From assembly GCA_036378155.1 (NCBI GenBank), contig DASUXA010000060.1, positions 1-64,000 on the forward strand: 64,000 nucleotides of DNA. Direction: 5' to 3'. This stretch comes from DASUXA01 sp036378155 (GTDB lineage: Bacteria > Actinomycetota > Actinomycetes > Mycobacteriales > Micromonosporaceae). Shown piece by piece: positions 16,239 to 24,802 of this stretch. The position numbers and the translations under genes were made by a program. How positions within the stretch are numbered: position 1 is the first letter of the stretch; each line of letters begins with the position of its first letter. A model generated the notes under the pieces. That model did not search any database, had not been told where the DNA came from, and saw nothing but the letters and a program-made list of their open reading frames with translations.

Positions 16239-17410
16239 TACAGCACCTCCGGGGATACCCGACTGCCGGGCGCCACGACCTTGACCACCGGTACTCCGAT
16301 GTCCTGGCGGGTCAGGTCGACCACCAGCGGGGGGTACGAGAACGCCGCCGTGGCGCGTTTGACCACGTACTCCAGGTCGTCGACCAGGCTGTCGTGCTCG
16401 ACCGGCGCCGGCACCAGGTCGCCGATGTCGCCGGCCGGACCGGACGGCGTGCGGCGCGGCGCGGTACCCGGCTCGGCGATGTTGTCCTGCAGGTCGTCCC
16501 GCGCCCCCGAGATGTACGCCAGCCTCGCCTGCGCGGCTTCGGTGATGGCGCGGCTGAGCGCGATGTCCGGGCTGAGATGGCAGCCGAAGCCGTACATCGC
16601 CGCCGGGTAGCTGTCACACGCCACCCAGGCGAGGAAGCACGGCAGGTCGGTGGGCGACGGGATGAGCCGTACCTCGAGAGTCACGTCGGCCCGCTCGATC
16701 ATCGTGCACAGTTCGTCCACGATCGCCGAACCCGAGCTGCGTGGGTCCACGCGTACCCCCGGCTCGCCGCCGCCGGCGACCGCCGCCGTCATGGCGTCGC
16801 GCTCGATCACCTCGTACAGCGCGTGCAACGCCCCTTCGACGAGGGTGTTGCCGCTGGCGAGACCGTTGGTCGACTCGAAGAACACCGGCGCGTTCCAGCC
16901 CGTCTTCTGCTCGAGCGACAGCCGGACCATGCCCATCGGTACCAGCGTCGGCGCGCCGTCGATCAGGGATCTCGCCGCCATCCAGTCCAACGGCAGTCCG
17001 TCGTGCAGCACACTCGGCACGCACCGCGGCAGGGCGACGACGTCGTACGTCAACTCGTCGCGCACGTCGCGGGCAGCGGCCGTGGCGACCGCCGCCATCG
17101 GCTGCTCCACGTGCCAGGTCTCCACCGACTCCATCACCGCGGACAGCTTCGCCAGTTCCGGCGTCACGCCCTTGCCCTGCGACACGGCGAGTGTGCGGGA
17201 CAACGGGCGGATCGCCTGGAACGTCGGGATGCCGATGGTGTCGAGCCGGGTGATGTCCGCGACCCTGGTGACGCCGACCTGCCCGGCGGCACGGCTCGCC
17301 ATGGCGAGCGTGTCCGCCGGCGGTACGGCGCGGTTCGTCCCCGGCAACCGGACCTTCGACCGGTCCTGCCCGGAGGCGATCCAGGACAGGGATGACTTCT
17401 CAGTCAGCAT
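16238..17410 (-). CDS. YcaO-family ATP-dependent peptide backbone-modifying enzyme
   Basis: A 390-aa YcaO protein. ATP/Mg-binding segments are visible: KLSAVMESVETWHVEQ (the SxxExxE helix), GNTLVEGALHALYEVIERDA and ALSRAITEAAQARL. YcaO enzymes activate backbone amides with ATP; those paired with TfuA are associated with thioamidation and not azoline formation. There is no Pro-rich PxPxP tail, consistent with the thioamide or stand-alone type. ATG 17410 is preferred to GTG 17416 because GGAG lies 5 nt before it. It lies 16 bp after the ABC permease gene in the same direction. Its substrate could be the CACGAW precursors or another peptide at the locus. Confidence 0.92.
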   Translation of the reverse strand: MLTEKSSLSWIASGQDRSKVRLPGTNRAVPPADTLAMASRAAGQVGVTRVADITRLDTIGIPTFQAIRPLSRTLAVSQGKGVTPELAKLSAVMESVETWHVEQPMAAVATAAARDVRDELTYDVVALPRCVPSVLHDGLPLDWMAARSLIDGAPTLVPMGMVRLSLEQKTGWNAPVFFESTNGLASGNTLVEGALHALYEVIERDAMTAAVAGGGEPGVRVDPRSSGSAIVDELCTMIERADVTLEVRLIPSPTDLPCFLAWVACDSYPAAMYGFGCHLSPDIALSRAITEAAQARLAYISGARDDLQDNIAEPGTAPRRTPSGPAGDIGDLVPAPVEHDSLVDDLEYVVKRATAAFSYPPLVVDLTRQDIGVPVVKVVAPGSRVSPEVL

Positions 17411-17425
17411 GTCCACTCCGCGGGA

Positions 17426-18235
17426 TCAGAGGTTACGGGTACGCCTCAGCAGGGCACGGCCGGCCAGTCCGTTGGCGACGACGGCGACCGCGAGCAGGAT
17501 CAGCATGCTCGGCCACGCCTTGCCGAAGCCGAACAGCGCCGCGTCGCGCATGCCGTCGACCGCGTACGTCACCGGGTTGACCACCGACAGCCAGCGCAGC
17601 ACGATCGGCAACTGCTGGGTCGTGGACAGCGACGGCGCGGCGAACACCAGGACGGTCGTGGACACGCTGGTCAGCACCATGAACGTCCGGTAGTCGCGGA
17701 TGGTGATCGCGGCGGCCATGTACAGCCCGTTGAACGCGACCGACGCCAGAACGAGCGCGAACAGCAGCCCGGCCCAGCGGGTGACGTTGAACGGGTAGTG
17801 GAACATCAGCGCGGCGACGATCAGGGCGAGCACGCTCTGGGCAAGTACCAGCGACACACCGGCGAGCACCTTGCCGAGCAGGAACCGCGAGCGGCGCATC
17901 GGCCACGACCACAGTTGCGTCGCGACGCCGCTCAACTCCTCCTGGAACAGCGCCATGCCCGAGGTGCCCGAGGCGCTGATGACCGACATGGCCAGCACCA
18001 TGGGCAGCAGGAACAGCGCGTACGGCACCTTGACGCCGCGGTAGGTGATGTCGCCGACGACGTTGCTCAGCGACGTGTTCACCAGCAGCAAATAGATCAA
18101 CATCGGCGACAGGCCGAGGATGAGGTTCACCCGGTTGCGGGCGAGCAGCGCGTACTCCCGGTAGAACACCGCGGACAGGTCGGCCGCCCGGTTCGTCGCG
18201 GCAGGCGGAGCGGTGGTGAACGCCAGGTCGGTCAC
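17426..18235 (-). CDS. ABC-2 type exporter permease
   Basis: A 269-aa integral membrane protein with about six hydrophobic helices, an N-terminal cytoplasmic segment and the layout of ABC-2 permeases (YREYALLARNRVNLILGL before the first helix). Its start overlaps the ATPase stop by four bases (ATGA). It should export the finished peptide and give self-protection. It is followed at once by YcaO, so modification and export are co-transcribed. Confidence 0.88.
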   Translation of the reverse strand: MTDLAFTTAPPAATNRAADLSAVFYREYALLARNRVNLILGLSPMLIYLLLVNTSLSNVVGDITYRGVKVPYALFLLPMVLAMSVISASGTSGMALFQEELSGVATQLWSWPMRRSRFLLGKVLAGVSLVLAQSVLALIVAALMFHYPFNVTRWAGLLFALVLASVAFNGLYMAAAITIRDYRTFMVLTSVSTTVLVFAAPSLSTTQQLPIVLRWLSVVNPVTYAVDGMRDAALFGFGKAWPSMLILLAVAVVANGLAGRALLRRTRNL

Positions 18236-19182
18236 GGCCTAATCCCCTTGTTCTCGGTCATGCGCAGGAACACCTGCTCCAGCGAATCGGTGACGGTGGA
18301 CACGCCGGAGATGGCGACCCCGGCCTCCTGGCAGTGCCCCGCGAGCACCGGCAGCACCTCGCGGACCTGCGCGCCTTCGATACGCACCTGGAGGTCGTCG
18401 GTGGTGGTCACATACCCCGCCGTCTCCGCCCACTCGGTGACGACCTTGGTCCCGACCGCGTCCTCGACCGTGACGACCAGGTGGGAGCCGCCGAACTCGC
18501 GGACGAGTTCGCGTGGGTGGGCGAAGCGCAGCACCCGGCCCTTGTTGATGACCAGCACACGTTCGCAGTTGCGTTCGATCTCGTCGATGTGGTGGCTGGT
18601 CCACAACACCGTCACGCCGAGGTCGTCGCGCAGCCACCGGACGAACCGCTCGATCTCGTGCCGACCCGCGACGTCCAGCCCCGCGGACGGCTCGTCGAGG
18701 ATCAGCAGCCGCGGAATGGTCAGCAGCGCGCGTACCAGTTGCAGCCGCTGGCGCTGACCGCCGGACAGCTGGAAGACGAGTTGCGGCAGGGCTTCCTTCA
18801 CGCCGAGGTACTCGGCGATCTCCATCGCCCAGGGCCGGACCTCGCGCCACGACACCCCGCGGAACTTCGCGGCGATCTGCAGGTTGTCCAATGCGGACAG
18901 CATCTCGTCGTACGGGCTGCTCTGGTGCATCGCCCCGATGCCGTTCTTGGCGGCCACCGGCTCGCGTACCGGATCGGCGCCGAATACGCGGATGGTACCG
19001 GTGGTAGGCGGCGTGACCCCGCAGATGATTTTCATCAGCGTCGTCTTTCCGGCGCCGTTGGGTCCCAGCAGTCCGACGGTCTCGCCCTGGGCGATTTCGA
19101 ACGAGATGCCGTCCACCGCCGGCGTTTCTTTACCTCGGTAGCGTTTTGTCAGCTCTACCGCGGTCACCACATCACTCGACAC
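18232..19182 (-). CDS. ABC exporter ATP-binding protein
   Basis: A 316-aa DrrA-like ATPase with Walker A GPNGAGKTT, signature LSGGQRQRL, Walker B LLILDEPSAGLD and the switch His in WTSHH. A C-terminal regulatory extension of about 90 residues follows. The GTG at 19182 is chosen because AAGGGAGGG precedes it. First gene of the leftward operon ATPase-permease-YcaO-TfuA. Confidence 0.92.
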   Translation of the reverse strand: MSSDVVTAVELTKRYRGKETPAVDGISFEIAQGETVGLLGPNGAGKTTLMKIICGVTPPTTGTIRVFGADPVREPVAAKNGIGAMHQSSPYDEMLSALDNLQIAAKFRGVSWREVRPWAMEIAEYLGVKEALPQLVFQLSGGQRQRLQLVRALLTIPRLLILDEPSAGLDVAGRHEIERFVRWLRDDLGVTVLWTSHHIDEIERNCERVLVINKGRVLRFAHPRELVREFGGSHLVVTVEDAVGTKVVTEWAETAGYVTTTDDLQVRIEGAQVREVLPVLAGHCQEAGVAISGVSTVTDSLEQVFLRMTENKGIRP

Positions 19183-19341
19183 GAGCCCTCCCTTCAATTT
19201 CTTCTCCGCCATGTTCCGGCCGGTCGACCGACGGGGCATCGGCGAGAGAAGTAGTGGGCCTCCGGTGGACCATGCGATTTATAGATCGGGAGCCCCTCAT
19301 GGACAGTAGCGGCACGAACTGGCAAGGTGGCGGGCGCGAGT

Positions 19342-19374
19342 CAAGCTGCCGCCAAGCTGCCGCCTATCTGCCGC
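19342..19374 (+). repeat. three 11-bp tandem repeats before the rightward operon
   Basis: CAAGCTGCCGC occurs twice in tandem and is followed by CTATCTGCCGC, all on an 11-bp period. The block covers the -35 region of the promoter whose -10 is at 19395. SARP-type activators of antibiotic clusters bind heptamers repeated every 11 bp, so a dedicated activator site is likely. The last repeat is 20 bp from the -10, more than the 8 bp typical for known SARP sites. Confidence 0.55.
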
Positions 19375-19394
19375 CCACGCGCTGATCCCGTCAC

Positions 19395-19400
19395 TAGCAT
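19395..19400 (+). promoter_or_regulatory. -10 element, leaderless transcript of the ATP-grasp gene
   Basis: TAGCAT fits the actinobacterial -10 (TAnnnT) and ends 6 bp before the ATG at 19407. No RBS is present in front of that ATG. Transcription should therefore begin at or next to the start codon, giving a leaderless mRNA. The upstream 11-bp repeats take the place of a -35 box. Confidence 0.5.
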
Positions 19401-19406
19401 TCGGAC

Positions 19407-20408
19407 ATGGGCATCACCGGGCTCGCGAACCGCCATGACGCGGAAGCGGTAGTGGTGCTCGTGAATTGCGTCGGCGGTGCGGAAATGCGCGTCGTACACG
19501 ACCTGCTGACCGACTCGCTGAACACGCCCACGGTGCTCGTCGAGCGAACCGACCTGGTGACGATTCCGATGTCGTTCGATCCGGGCACCGGTCTGCTCGA
19601 CGTGGACGGTCGCCGGGTACGCCCGGTGGTGGTGTGGACCAGGCACGCGTCGGCGTGCGCGATGATGGCGCAGGCGCGACCGGGCGACGGCACCCGACCG
19701 CTGGACGCGGTGTCCTGGTCCCGGTTCCTCACCCAGGTCGCCGCGGCGGCGACGGGCGCCCTGCCCGGACGTACCCCGGTCGGAGCCGGTCAACTCGTCG
19801 ACGCCGGTCAGCTCGGCGTCGCGGTACCGCGCACCGTGGTCACCACCGACGTCGACGCCGGGGTCCGGTACCTCGCCGTACCGCAGGCGGTCGTCAAGAC
19901 CCAGGATTTCCGGTTGTTCGAGCCGGACCGCCGGAACTGGTCGACGTACCTGCCGGAAATCGTCGACCGGGACGCCGCGCCGAGCGATCGGCCGGCGAGC
20001 GGGCGGCCCGTCGTCGTGCAGGAATACGTGCCGCACGACCGCGAGCTGCGCGTCTACTACCTGAACGGGGGAATCTGCGCCTTCGAGATCCGTAAACCGG
20101 AGCCGTCGAGTCTCTGGACGGATCCCGACAGTGTCACGGTGACGCCGGTCGACTGCCCGGCGGTCGCCGTGGAGGCGGTACGCACCCTCTGTACCGCGTG
20201 GGGCCTGCGCTTCGGCGCGTTCGACCTGCTCGCCCGGTACACCGGCGAGGTCGTCTTCCTGGAGGCGAACCCGGACGGCGACTGGCTGTGGTTCGAACGC
20301 AGGGCGCGGTGGAACGGCGTGTCGTTCATGGCCGCGGTGATGGTGCGTGAGTTGTTTGTCCGAGGTACGTCGTTGGGGGCTCACGTAAATGACTGCGACG
20401 CTGCGTGA
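19407..20408 (+). CDS. ATP-grasp ligase of graspetide (MvdD/RimK-like) type
   Basis: A 333-aa ATP-grasp protein. The C-terminal half has VVVQEYVPHDRELRVYYL, FGAFDLLARYTGEVVFLEANPDGDWLWFE. The block E-x-NPxGxWLWxE is diagnostic of the ligases that make omega-ester or omega-amide macrocycles in graspetides (microviridins and relatives). Lys in AVVKTQDF would contact ATP. The first 110 residues are a pre-ATP-grasp domain. It opens the rightward operon and overlaps the LuxR-type gene by 20 bp. The substrate is unclear: the next small peptide gene (20700) ends in DLKLL and has acidic residues but no obvious graspetide core. Ester or amide formation on one of the locus peptides is therefore an inference. 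Confidence 0.8.
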   Translation: MGITGLANRHDAEAVVVLVNCVGGAEMRVVHDLLTDSLNTPTVLVERTDLVTIPMSFDPGTGLLDVDGRRVRPVVVWTRHASACAMMAQARPGDGTRPLDAVSWSRFLTQVAAAATGALPGRTPVGAGQLVDAGQLGVAVPRTVVTTDVDAGVRYLAVPQAVVKTQDFRLFEPDRRNWSTYLPEIVDRDAAPSDRPASGRPVVVQEYVPHDRELRVYYLNGGICAFEIRKPEPSSLWTDPDSVTVTPVDCPAVAVEAVRTLCTAWGLRFGAFDLLARYTGEVVFLEANPDGDWLWFERRARWNGVSFMAAVMVRELFVRGTSLGAHVNDCDAA

Positions 20409-20649
20409 AAACATCTCCGCGCGGGAGATGCTGCTGGTGGCGATGCTGGCCCGGGGCCACACCACCGACCGCGCGGCCCGGGAGCTGAGGCTCAGCCGGC
20501 ACACCGTCGGCGAAGAGATCAGCGAACTGCTCGGTCGGTTCAACTGCCGCAACCGGGCGGAACTGGTGGCCTACTGCTACGTCCACCGGCTCCTGCCGAT
20601 CGGCATCTGGCCGCCGCCGTACGACCTCTCCGACGCCAGCGCGGCATGA
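20389..20649 (+). CDS. small stand-alone LuxR-type HTH protein
   Basis: An 86-aa protein that is almost only a GerE/LuxR helix-turn-helix (SAREMLLVAMLARGHTTDRAARELRLSRHTVGEEISELLGRF), with a short C-terminal tail. No sensor domain. It overlaps the upstream ATP-grasp gene by 20 bp. It is a probable DNA-binding regulator of the locus; small LuxR proteins of this size are common in antibiotic clusters. Confidence 0.8.
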   Translation: MTATLRENISAREMLLVAMLARGHTTDRAARELRLSRHTVGEEISELLGRFNCRNRAELVAYCYVHRLLPIGIWPPPYDLSDASAA

Positions 20650-20699
20650 CGCGCCGGATCACTGTCCGACGTTCGCACTCTCCGAGGTAGGTGAGCCTG

Positions 20700-20885
20700 A
20701 TGTTCGATCCCCTGATCATTCTGCGCGAAGCGGGACTGCCGGTCGACCACCTGAGCACAGCGCAGCGCGACGTGCTCGCCTCGCTCACCGAGCACGAGAC
20801 CGCCGTGCTCGCGTCGATCCAGCAGCGGCTCGTCGAGGCGGACAACAACGCCGAGGTACTGGCGCACGACCTGAAGCTGCTGTGA
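20700..20885 (+). CDS. leader-like small protein without a core
   Basis: A 61-aa protein that aligns without gaps over most of its length with the leaders of precursors A and C: ILREAGLPVDHLST / DALREAGILSGQMSP, then LASLTEHETAVLASIQQRL / YASLTKEEVDVLISTRNRL. It then stops at DLKLL, before any Cys/Trp core. From memory it resembles short proteins that NCBI labels aroma-sacti cluster domain; I cannot confirm this here. ATG 20700 is chosen (AGGTGAG upstream); GTG 20691 is possible. It may be a precursor for the ATP-grasp enzyme, a scaffold, or a decoy that competes for the recognition protein. Confidence 0.75.
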   Translation: MFDPLIILREAGLPVDHLSTAQRDVLASLTEHETAVLASIQQRLVEADNNAEVLAHDLKLL

Positions 20886-20933
20886 CCCGGCGGCACTGAC
20901 AGCTATGGATCCCCGGCGGGAGGTGGACCGGTC

Positions 20934-23912
20934 ATGAGCCGCAGACTGGTGGTGGTCCTCTTCCTCGACCTCGTCGGCTGGACCCGGCTCGCGGAACGTG
21001 TCGACCCCGAGCCCCTCCAGCAGCTTCTGGAGCAGTACTACGAAATCTGCTCCAGCACCGTGGAAGCACACGGCGGGGTCGTGGAGAAGTTCATCGGCGA
21101 CGCCATCATGGCGGTGTTCGGGGCGGACACCTCGCAGGAGGACGACGCGCTGCGCGCGCTGCGGACCGCGTTCCAGATTCGCGCCGAGGTCGGCGACCTG
21201 CGTACCCCGGGCGCCGACGGTCCCCCGGCGCAGATCCACTGTGGCATCGCCGCCGGCGAAGCGCTGGTGACCCGGTCGGCGCGAGCCGGCATGCGGGTCG
21301 TCGGCGACGTGGTCAACCTCGCCGCGCGCCTGCAGTCCGCCGCGGTCGCCGGCGAGATCGTGGTCAACCGGACCGTGGCGGACCTGGCGAGGCGGCACTT
21401 CGTCATGGCGCCGGTACCGCCGCTGACGTTGAAGGGCAAAGCCGAGCCGGTACCGGCGTTCCTGGTCACCGGCGTCGGCACCGGCGACCGGGCCCCCGAC
21501 GGCGCGCCGATGGTCGACCGGGGCGGCGAACGCACCCGACTGCGCGAGGCGTACCGGGCGGTGGTGCGCGATCGCCGGTCGCGACTGGTGGCGGTACTCG
21601 GGCCGCCGGGCATCGGCAAGACCCGGCTGGTAGCCGAGGCGGTGGGCGAGTTCGCCGCGGACGGGCCGGAACCCACCGCGGTGTTCGCGACCTGCCCGTC
21701 GTACGGGCCCACCGGCAACCAGGCGGCGGTCGTCCAGGTGCTGGACGCGCTCACCCGGCAGTCCGCGCCCGCCAGGGACCTGGTACGGACGAACAGCCGG
21801 GTCGCCGCGGTCGTCACCAGCCTGCGCGACGCCGCGCTGTCCCGGCGGGACGGAAACGTTCCGGGGCCCGGCGTCGAGGAAGCGTCCTGGGCAGTACGGG
21901 AACTGCTCACCGCGGCGGCGACCAGACCGCTGGTCGTGGTGTGGGACGGTCTGGAATGGGCCGGACAGTCGCTGCTGCTGTTCGTCGGCGGGCTGATCGA
22001 CAGCCTGCCGGATCTACCGCTGCTGATGATCTGCGTGGCCCGACCGGAACTCGCCGAACGCGACGTGCCGTGGGTACGCGCCCTGCACGAGCACGACGTC
22101 GTCGACGTGCGCCCGTTGGAACCGCCGGACAGCGCCGAACTGGCGGCGTCGCTGGTCGCGGCGGGCGCGCTCCCCGACGTCCAGGCGCACGCCCTGGACC
22201 TCGCCGATCGGGTGCTGGTCGACCGCGCCACGCTGTACGGCGCGGGCAATCCGCTGTTCATCCGGTTGATGCTGGAGTCGGCGACACCGGGTCGCCCGCT
22301 CGACGACATCCCGGCGAGCATCACCGCGATGGTCGGGGCGATGATCGACCGGCTGCCGGCACACGCCCAGCACCTGCTCGGCGTCGCGTCGGTGGTCGGG
22401 TCCACGTTCACGGCGGCGCAGATCGCGCTGCTGGACGAGCCGGCGCCGGACACGGCTGTCGAGTTTCTGGTGCAGCGCCGACTGCTCGGTACCGGCACCG
22501 AACCCGGCGAGTACTTCTTCGCGCAGCAGGCGGTACACGAGGTCGCGTACCGGCGGCTGGACAAACAGCGACGCCTGGCGTGGCACCGGCGGCTGGCGGA
22601 ACACGGCGTCAGTCCCGGGTTCCACTTCGAGGCGGCGGTACGCCTGCTCGGCGAGCTGCGCCCGGACGACGCGGAACTCGGGGCGCTGGCGGCGTGCGCC
22701 GCCGAGGCGCTGCTGCGGGACGGTACCGCCGCGCTGCGCCAGCGCGACATGCCGGCGGCGACCGACCTGCTCGAGCGCGCGTTCGCGCTGGTACCGCCGG
22801 ACGGCAGCCGGTCGGTCGCCGCGATCCGGTTCAGCGACGCCCTCATGCTCAGCGGCGACATGTCCCGCGCCGTGGACGTGGTCACCGAGGTCGTGCGCAC
22901 CGGCGTGAACGAACGCGACCGGCGCGCCTGCATGGCGCAGCAGCACCTGCTCGCGGCGCGCCAGGGCAGGATCCCCGAGACCACGGTCGCGGACCTGCTC
23001 GCCGAACTCGACCGCGACCCGACCGACCACCTCGCCTGGTGCCGGTTCGAACAGCTACGGGTACAGATCCACCTCGCACACGGTCGGTTCGCCGCCGCCG
23101 AGCGCGCCGTCGGCGCCGCGTTGCGGCACGCCCGCGCCATCGGCGACGGCTACGAGGAGGACCGGCTGCTGGTGGCCCTGTGCGAGGTACGGCAGTGGTC
23201 GCCGACGCCGGTCGCCGAGAAGCTCGCCGTCTGCGCGGAACTGCTCGACAGGTTCGCCGCCGACCGTTTCCTGCTGGTCCCGGTACTCGCCGCGCAGGCG
23301 CGCGGCCTCGCGCTGCTGGGAGACGACTGCGGGGCGCGTGCGGCACTGGCGGAAGCCGAGGCGGCGGTCGACCAGCTTCGCCTGACCATGGGTCAAGTCC
23401 TGACCGATCAGGCGACCGGGCTCGCCTGCTCGCTGCACGGCGACCACGTCGAGGCGGAGCGGCACTACCGCCGCGCGGCGGACGCGCTGGAGCGGTTCGG
23501 CTACGTACCCGTCGCGCTGACGTTACGGGTACAGGCGGCCCGCGAGCTCGCCTCGCAAGGTACGGACCCGGCGACCCCGCCGGTCGCGGGTGAGCGGGAC
23601 GCCGCCCGGCAGATCGTCGCGCTGCTCGACCGGCGTGACGAGATGGACGTCCGCGGACGACTGCTGTGCATGTCGGCGGCGGTACGGCTGGGCGTCGGCG
23701 GCGACCCGGACGCGCTGCTCGGCGACATTCTGTCGCTGCTGGAACGTACCGACGACCCCTGCCTACGCGGGGACGTCTATGTCGACCTGGCCCAGACCCA
23801 CCGACGCCTGGGCAACGACGCCGACGCCGATGCCATGGCGGGCGCGGCGATCGACAGCTACCACGCCGTCGGTGCGACCCGGGCGATGCGAGCGGTGAAG
23901 GCATGGACATGA
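20934..23912 (+). CDS. class III adenylate/guanylate cyclase-AAA ATPase regulator
   Basis: A 992-aa cytoplasmic signalling protein. Residues 1-180 are a class III nucleotide cyclase domain (FLDLVGWTRL with metal Asp12; GDAIMAVFGA with Asp56; RVVGDVVNLAARL). Next is an AAA/STAND ATPase (P-loop GPPGIGKTR at 223-231) and then about 400 residues of helical, TPR-like repeats. Such cyclase-ATPase-TPR proteins are large regulators in actinobacteria and myxobacteria; cyclase activity is not assured. The end overlaps the protease start (ATGA). Its place inside the operon and not at an edge suggests it senses a pathway state. Confidence 0.88.
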   Translation: MSRRLVVVLFLDLVGWTRLAERVDPEPLQQLLEQYYEICSSTVEAHGGVVEKFIGDAIMAVFGADTSQEDDALRALRTAFQIRAEVGDLRTPGADGPPAQIHCGIAAGEALVTRSARAGMRVVGDVVNLAARLQSAAVAGEIVVNRTVADLARRHFVMAPVPPLTLKGKAEPVPAFLVTGVGTGDRAPDGAPMVDRGGERTRLREAYRAVVRDRRSRLVAVLGPPGIGKTRLVAEAVGEFAADGPEPTAVFATCPSYGPTGNQAAVVQVLDALTRQSAPARDLVRTNSRVAAVVTSLRDAALSRRDGNVPGPGVEEASWAVRELLTAAATRPLVVVWDGLEWAGQSLLLFVGGLIDSLPDLPLLMICVARPELAERDVPWVRALHEHDVVDVRPLEPPDSAELAASLVAAGALPDVQAHALDLADRVLVDRATLYGAGNPLFIRLMLESATPGRPLDDIPASITAMVGAMIDRLPAHAQHLLGVASVVGSTFTAAQIALLDEPAPDTAVEFLVQRRLLGTGTEPGEYFFAQQAVHEVAYRRLDKQRRLAWHRRLAEHGVSPGFHFEAAVRLLGELRPDDAELGALAACAAEALLRDGTAALRQRDMPAATDLLERAFALVPPDGSRSVAAIRFSDALMLSGDMSRAVDVVTEVVRTGVNERDRRACMAQQHLLAARQGRIPETTVADLLAELDRDPTDHLAWCRFEQLRVQIHLAHGRFAAAERAVGAALRHARAIGDGYEEDRLLVALCEVRQWSPTPVAEKLAVCAELLDRFAADRFLLVPVLAAQARGLALLGDDCGARAALAEAEAAVDQLRLTMGQVLTDQATGLACSLHGDHVEAERHYRRAADALERFGYVPVALTLRVQAARELASQGTDPATPPVAGERDAARQIVALLDRRDEMDVRGRLLCMSAAVRLGVGGDPDALLGDILSLLERTDDPCLRGDVYVDLAQTHRRLGNDADADAMAGAAIDSYHAVGATRAMRAVKAWT

Positions 23913-24802
23913 CAGCTGCGCCGTGGCGTCGACCACGGCCGAAGCACGCTTCCGGTATGCCGGCGTGGAGCATGCCGGCGGAGAACTACCGCGACGAACC
24001 CATACCGGCGAGCGTCTTCGAGGCGATCGACCAGGACTGGGCGTGGGGCGGCGCCGACGGGCACGGGGTACGCGTATGCGTGCTCGACAGCGGCGTCGAC
24101 GGGGACCACCCGCTGGTTGCGCCGGTCGACCGCGCGTGGCACGTGGTGACCGAGGAAGGCAACCGGATACCGAGCGTGAAGCCCTGCGAGCCGCAGGACA
24201 GCGCGGGACACGGTACCGCGTGCGCCGGGATCATCCGCGCCATCGCGCCGCGGGTCTCACTCAGTTCGATCAAGGTGCTCGGCGATGGGAAGGCCGGCAG
24301 CGGGGCGGCGCTGATCGCCGGGCTGTCCCACGCGATAGAGGAGGGCTTCGATGTCATCAACATGAGCCTGTCGACCGCCAGGCCCGAGTACCGCAACCGG
24401 TTGGCCGAGCTGTGCGATCGCGCGTACTTCCGCCGCTGCATGTTGGTGGTCGCGGCGCACAACCTGCCGATCGAGAGCTTTCCCTGGAACTTCGCCTCCG
24501 TGATCTCGGTCGCCAGCCACGCCGAGCCGGATTCCATGCGCTACTACTACAACGCGACGCCGCCGGTCGAATTCTGCGCCCGCGGGATCCGGGTGCCGGT
24601 AGCGAGTCCGGGCGGCGGCATGACCAGGAACACCGGTAACAGTTTCGCGGCGCCACACATCGCCGCCATCGCGGCGCTCGTGCTGAGCAAGCACCCGTGG
24701 CTCACGCCGTTCCAGCTCAAGAGCGTCCTGTACCACTGCGCCGCCAATGTAGCGACCCAGGGGGTTGAAGGTGGAATCCTCCTCACTCGAATCACTTCGT
24801 GA
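23909..24802 (+). CDS. S8 subtilisin-like serine protease, probably cytoplasmic
   Basis: A 297-aa protease with a complete triad: Asp60 (VLDSGVDGDHP), His101 (DSAGHGTACAG), Ser245 (TGNSFAAPH). It has no signal peptide and no propeptide, so it should act inside the cell, as expected for a leader-removing protease. ATG 23909 is preferred because GAAGG lies 7 nt before it and it gives an ATGA overlap with the cyclase gene; the ATG at 23903 has no room for an RBS. It is one of two peptidases at the locus (the other is S9). Confidence 0.88.
   Translation: MTAAPWRRPRPKHASGMPAWSMPAENYRDEPIPASVFEAIDQDWAWGGADGHGVRVCVLDSGVDGDHPLVAPVDRAWHVVTEEGNRIPSVKPCEPQDSAGHGTACAGIIRAIAPRVSLSSIKVLGDGKAGSGAALIAGLSHAIEEGFDVINMSLSTARPEYRNRLAELCDRAYFRRCMLVVAAHNLPIESFPWNFASVISVASHAEPDSMRYYYNATPPVEFCARGIRVPVASPGGGMTRNTGNSFAAPHIAAIAALVLSKHPWLTPFQLKSVLYHCAANVATQGVEGGILLTRITS

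Noticed and set aside
19342..19374. CRISPR-like array or microsatellite
   Set aside because: Only three 11-bp units without spacers; far too short for CRISPR, and the position at a promoter favours a regulator site.
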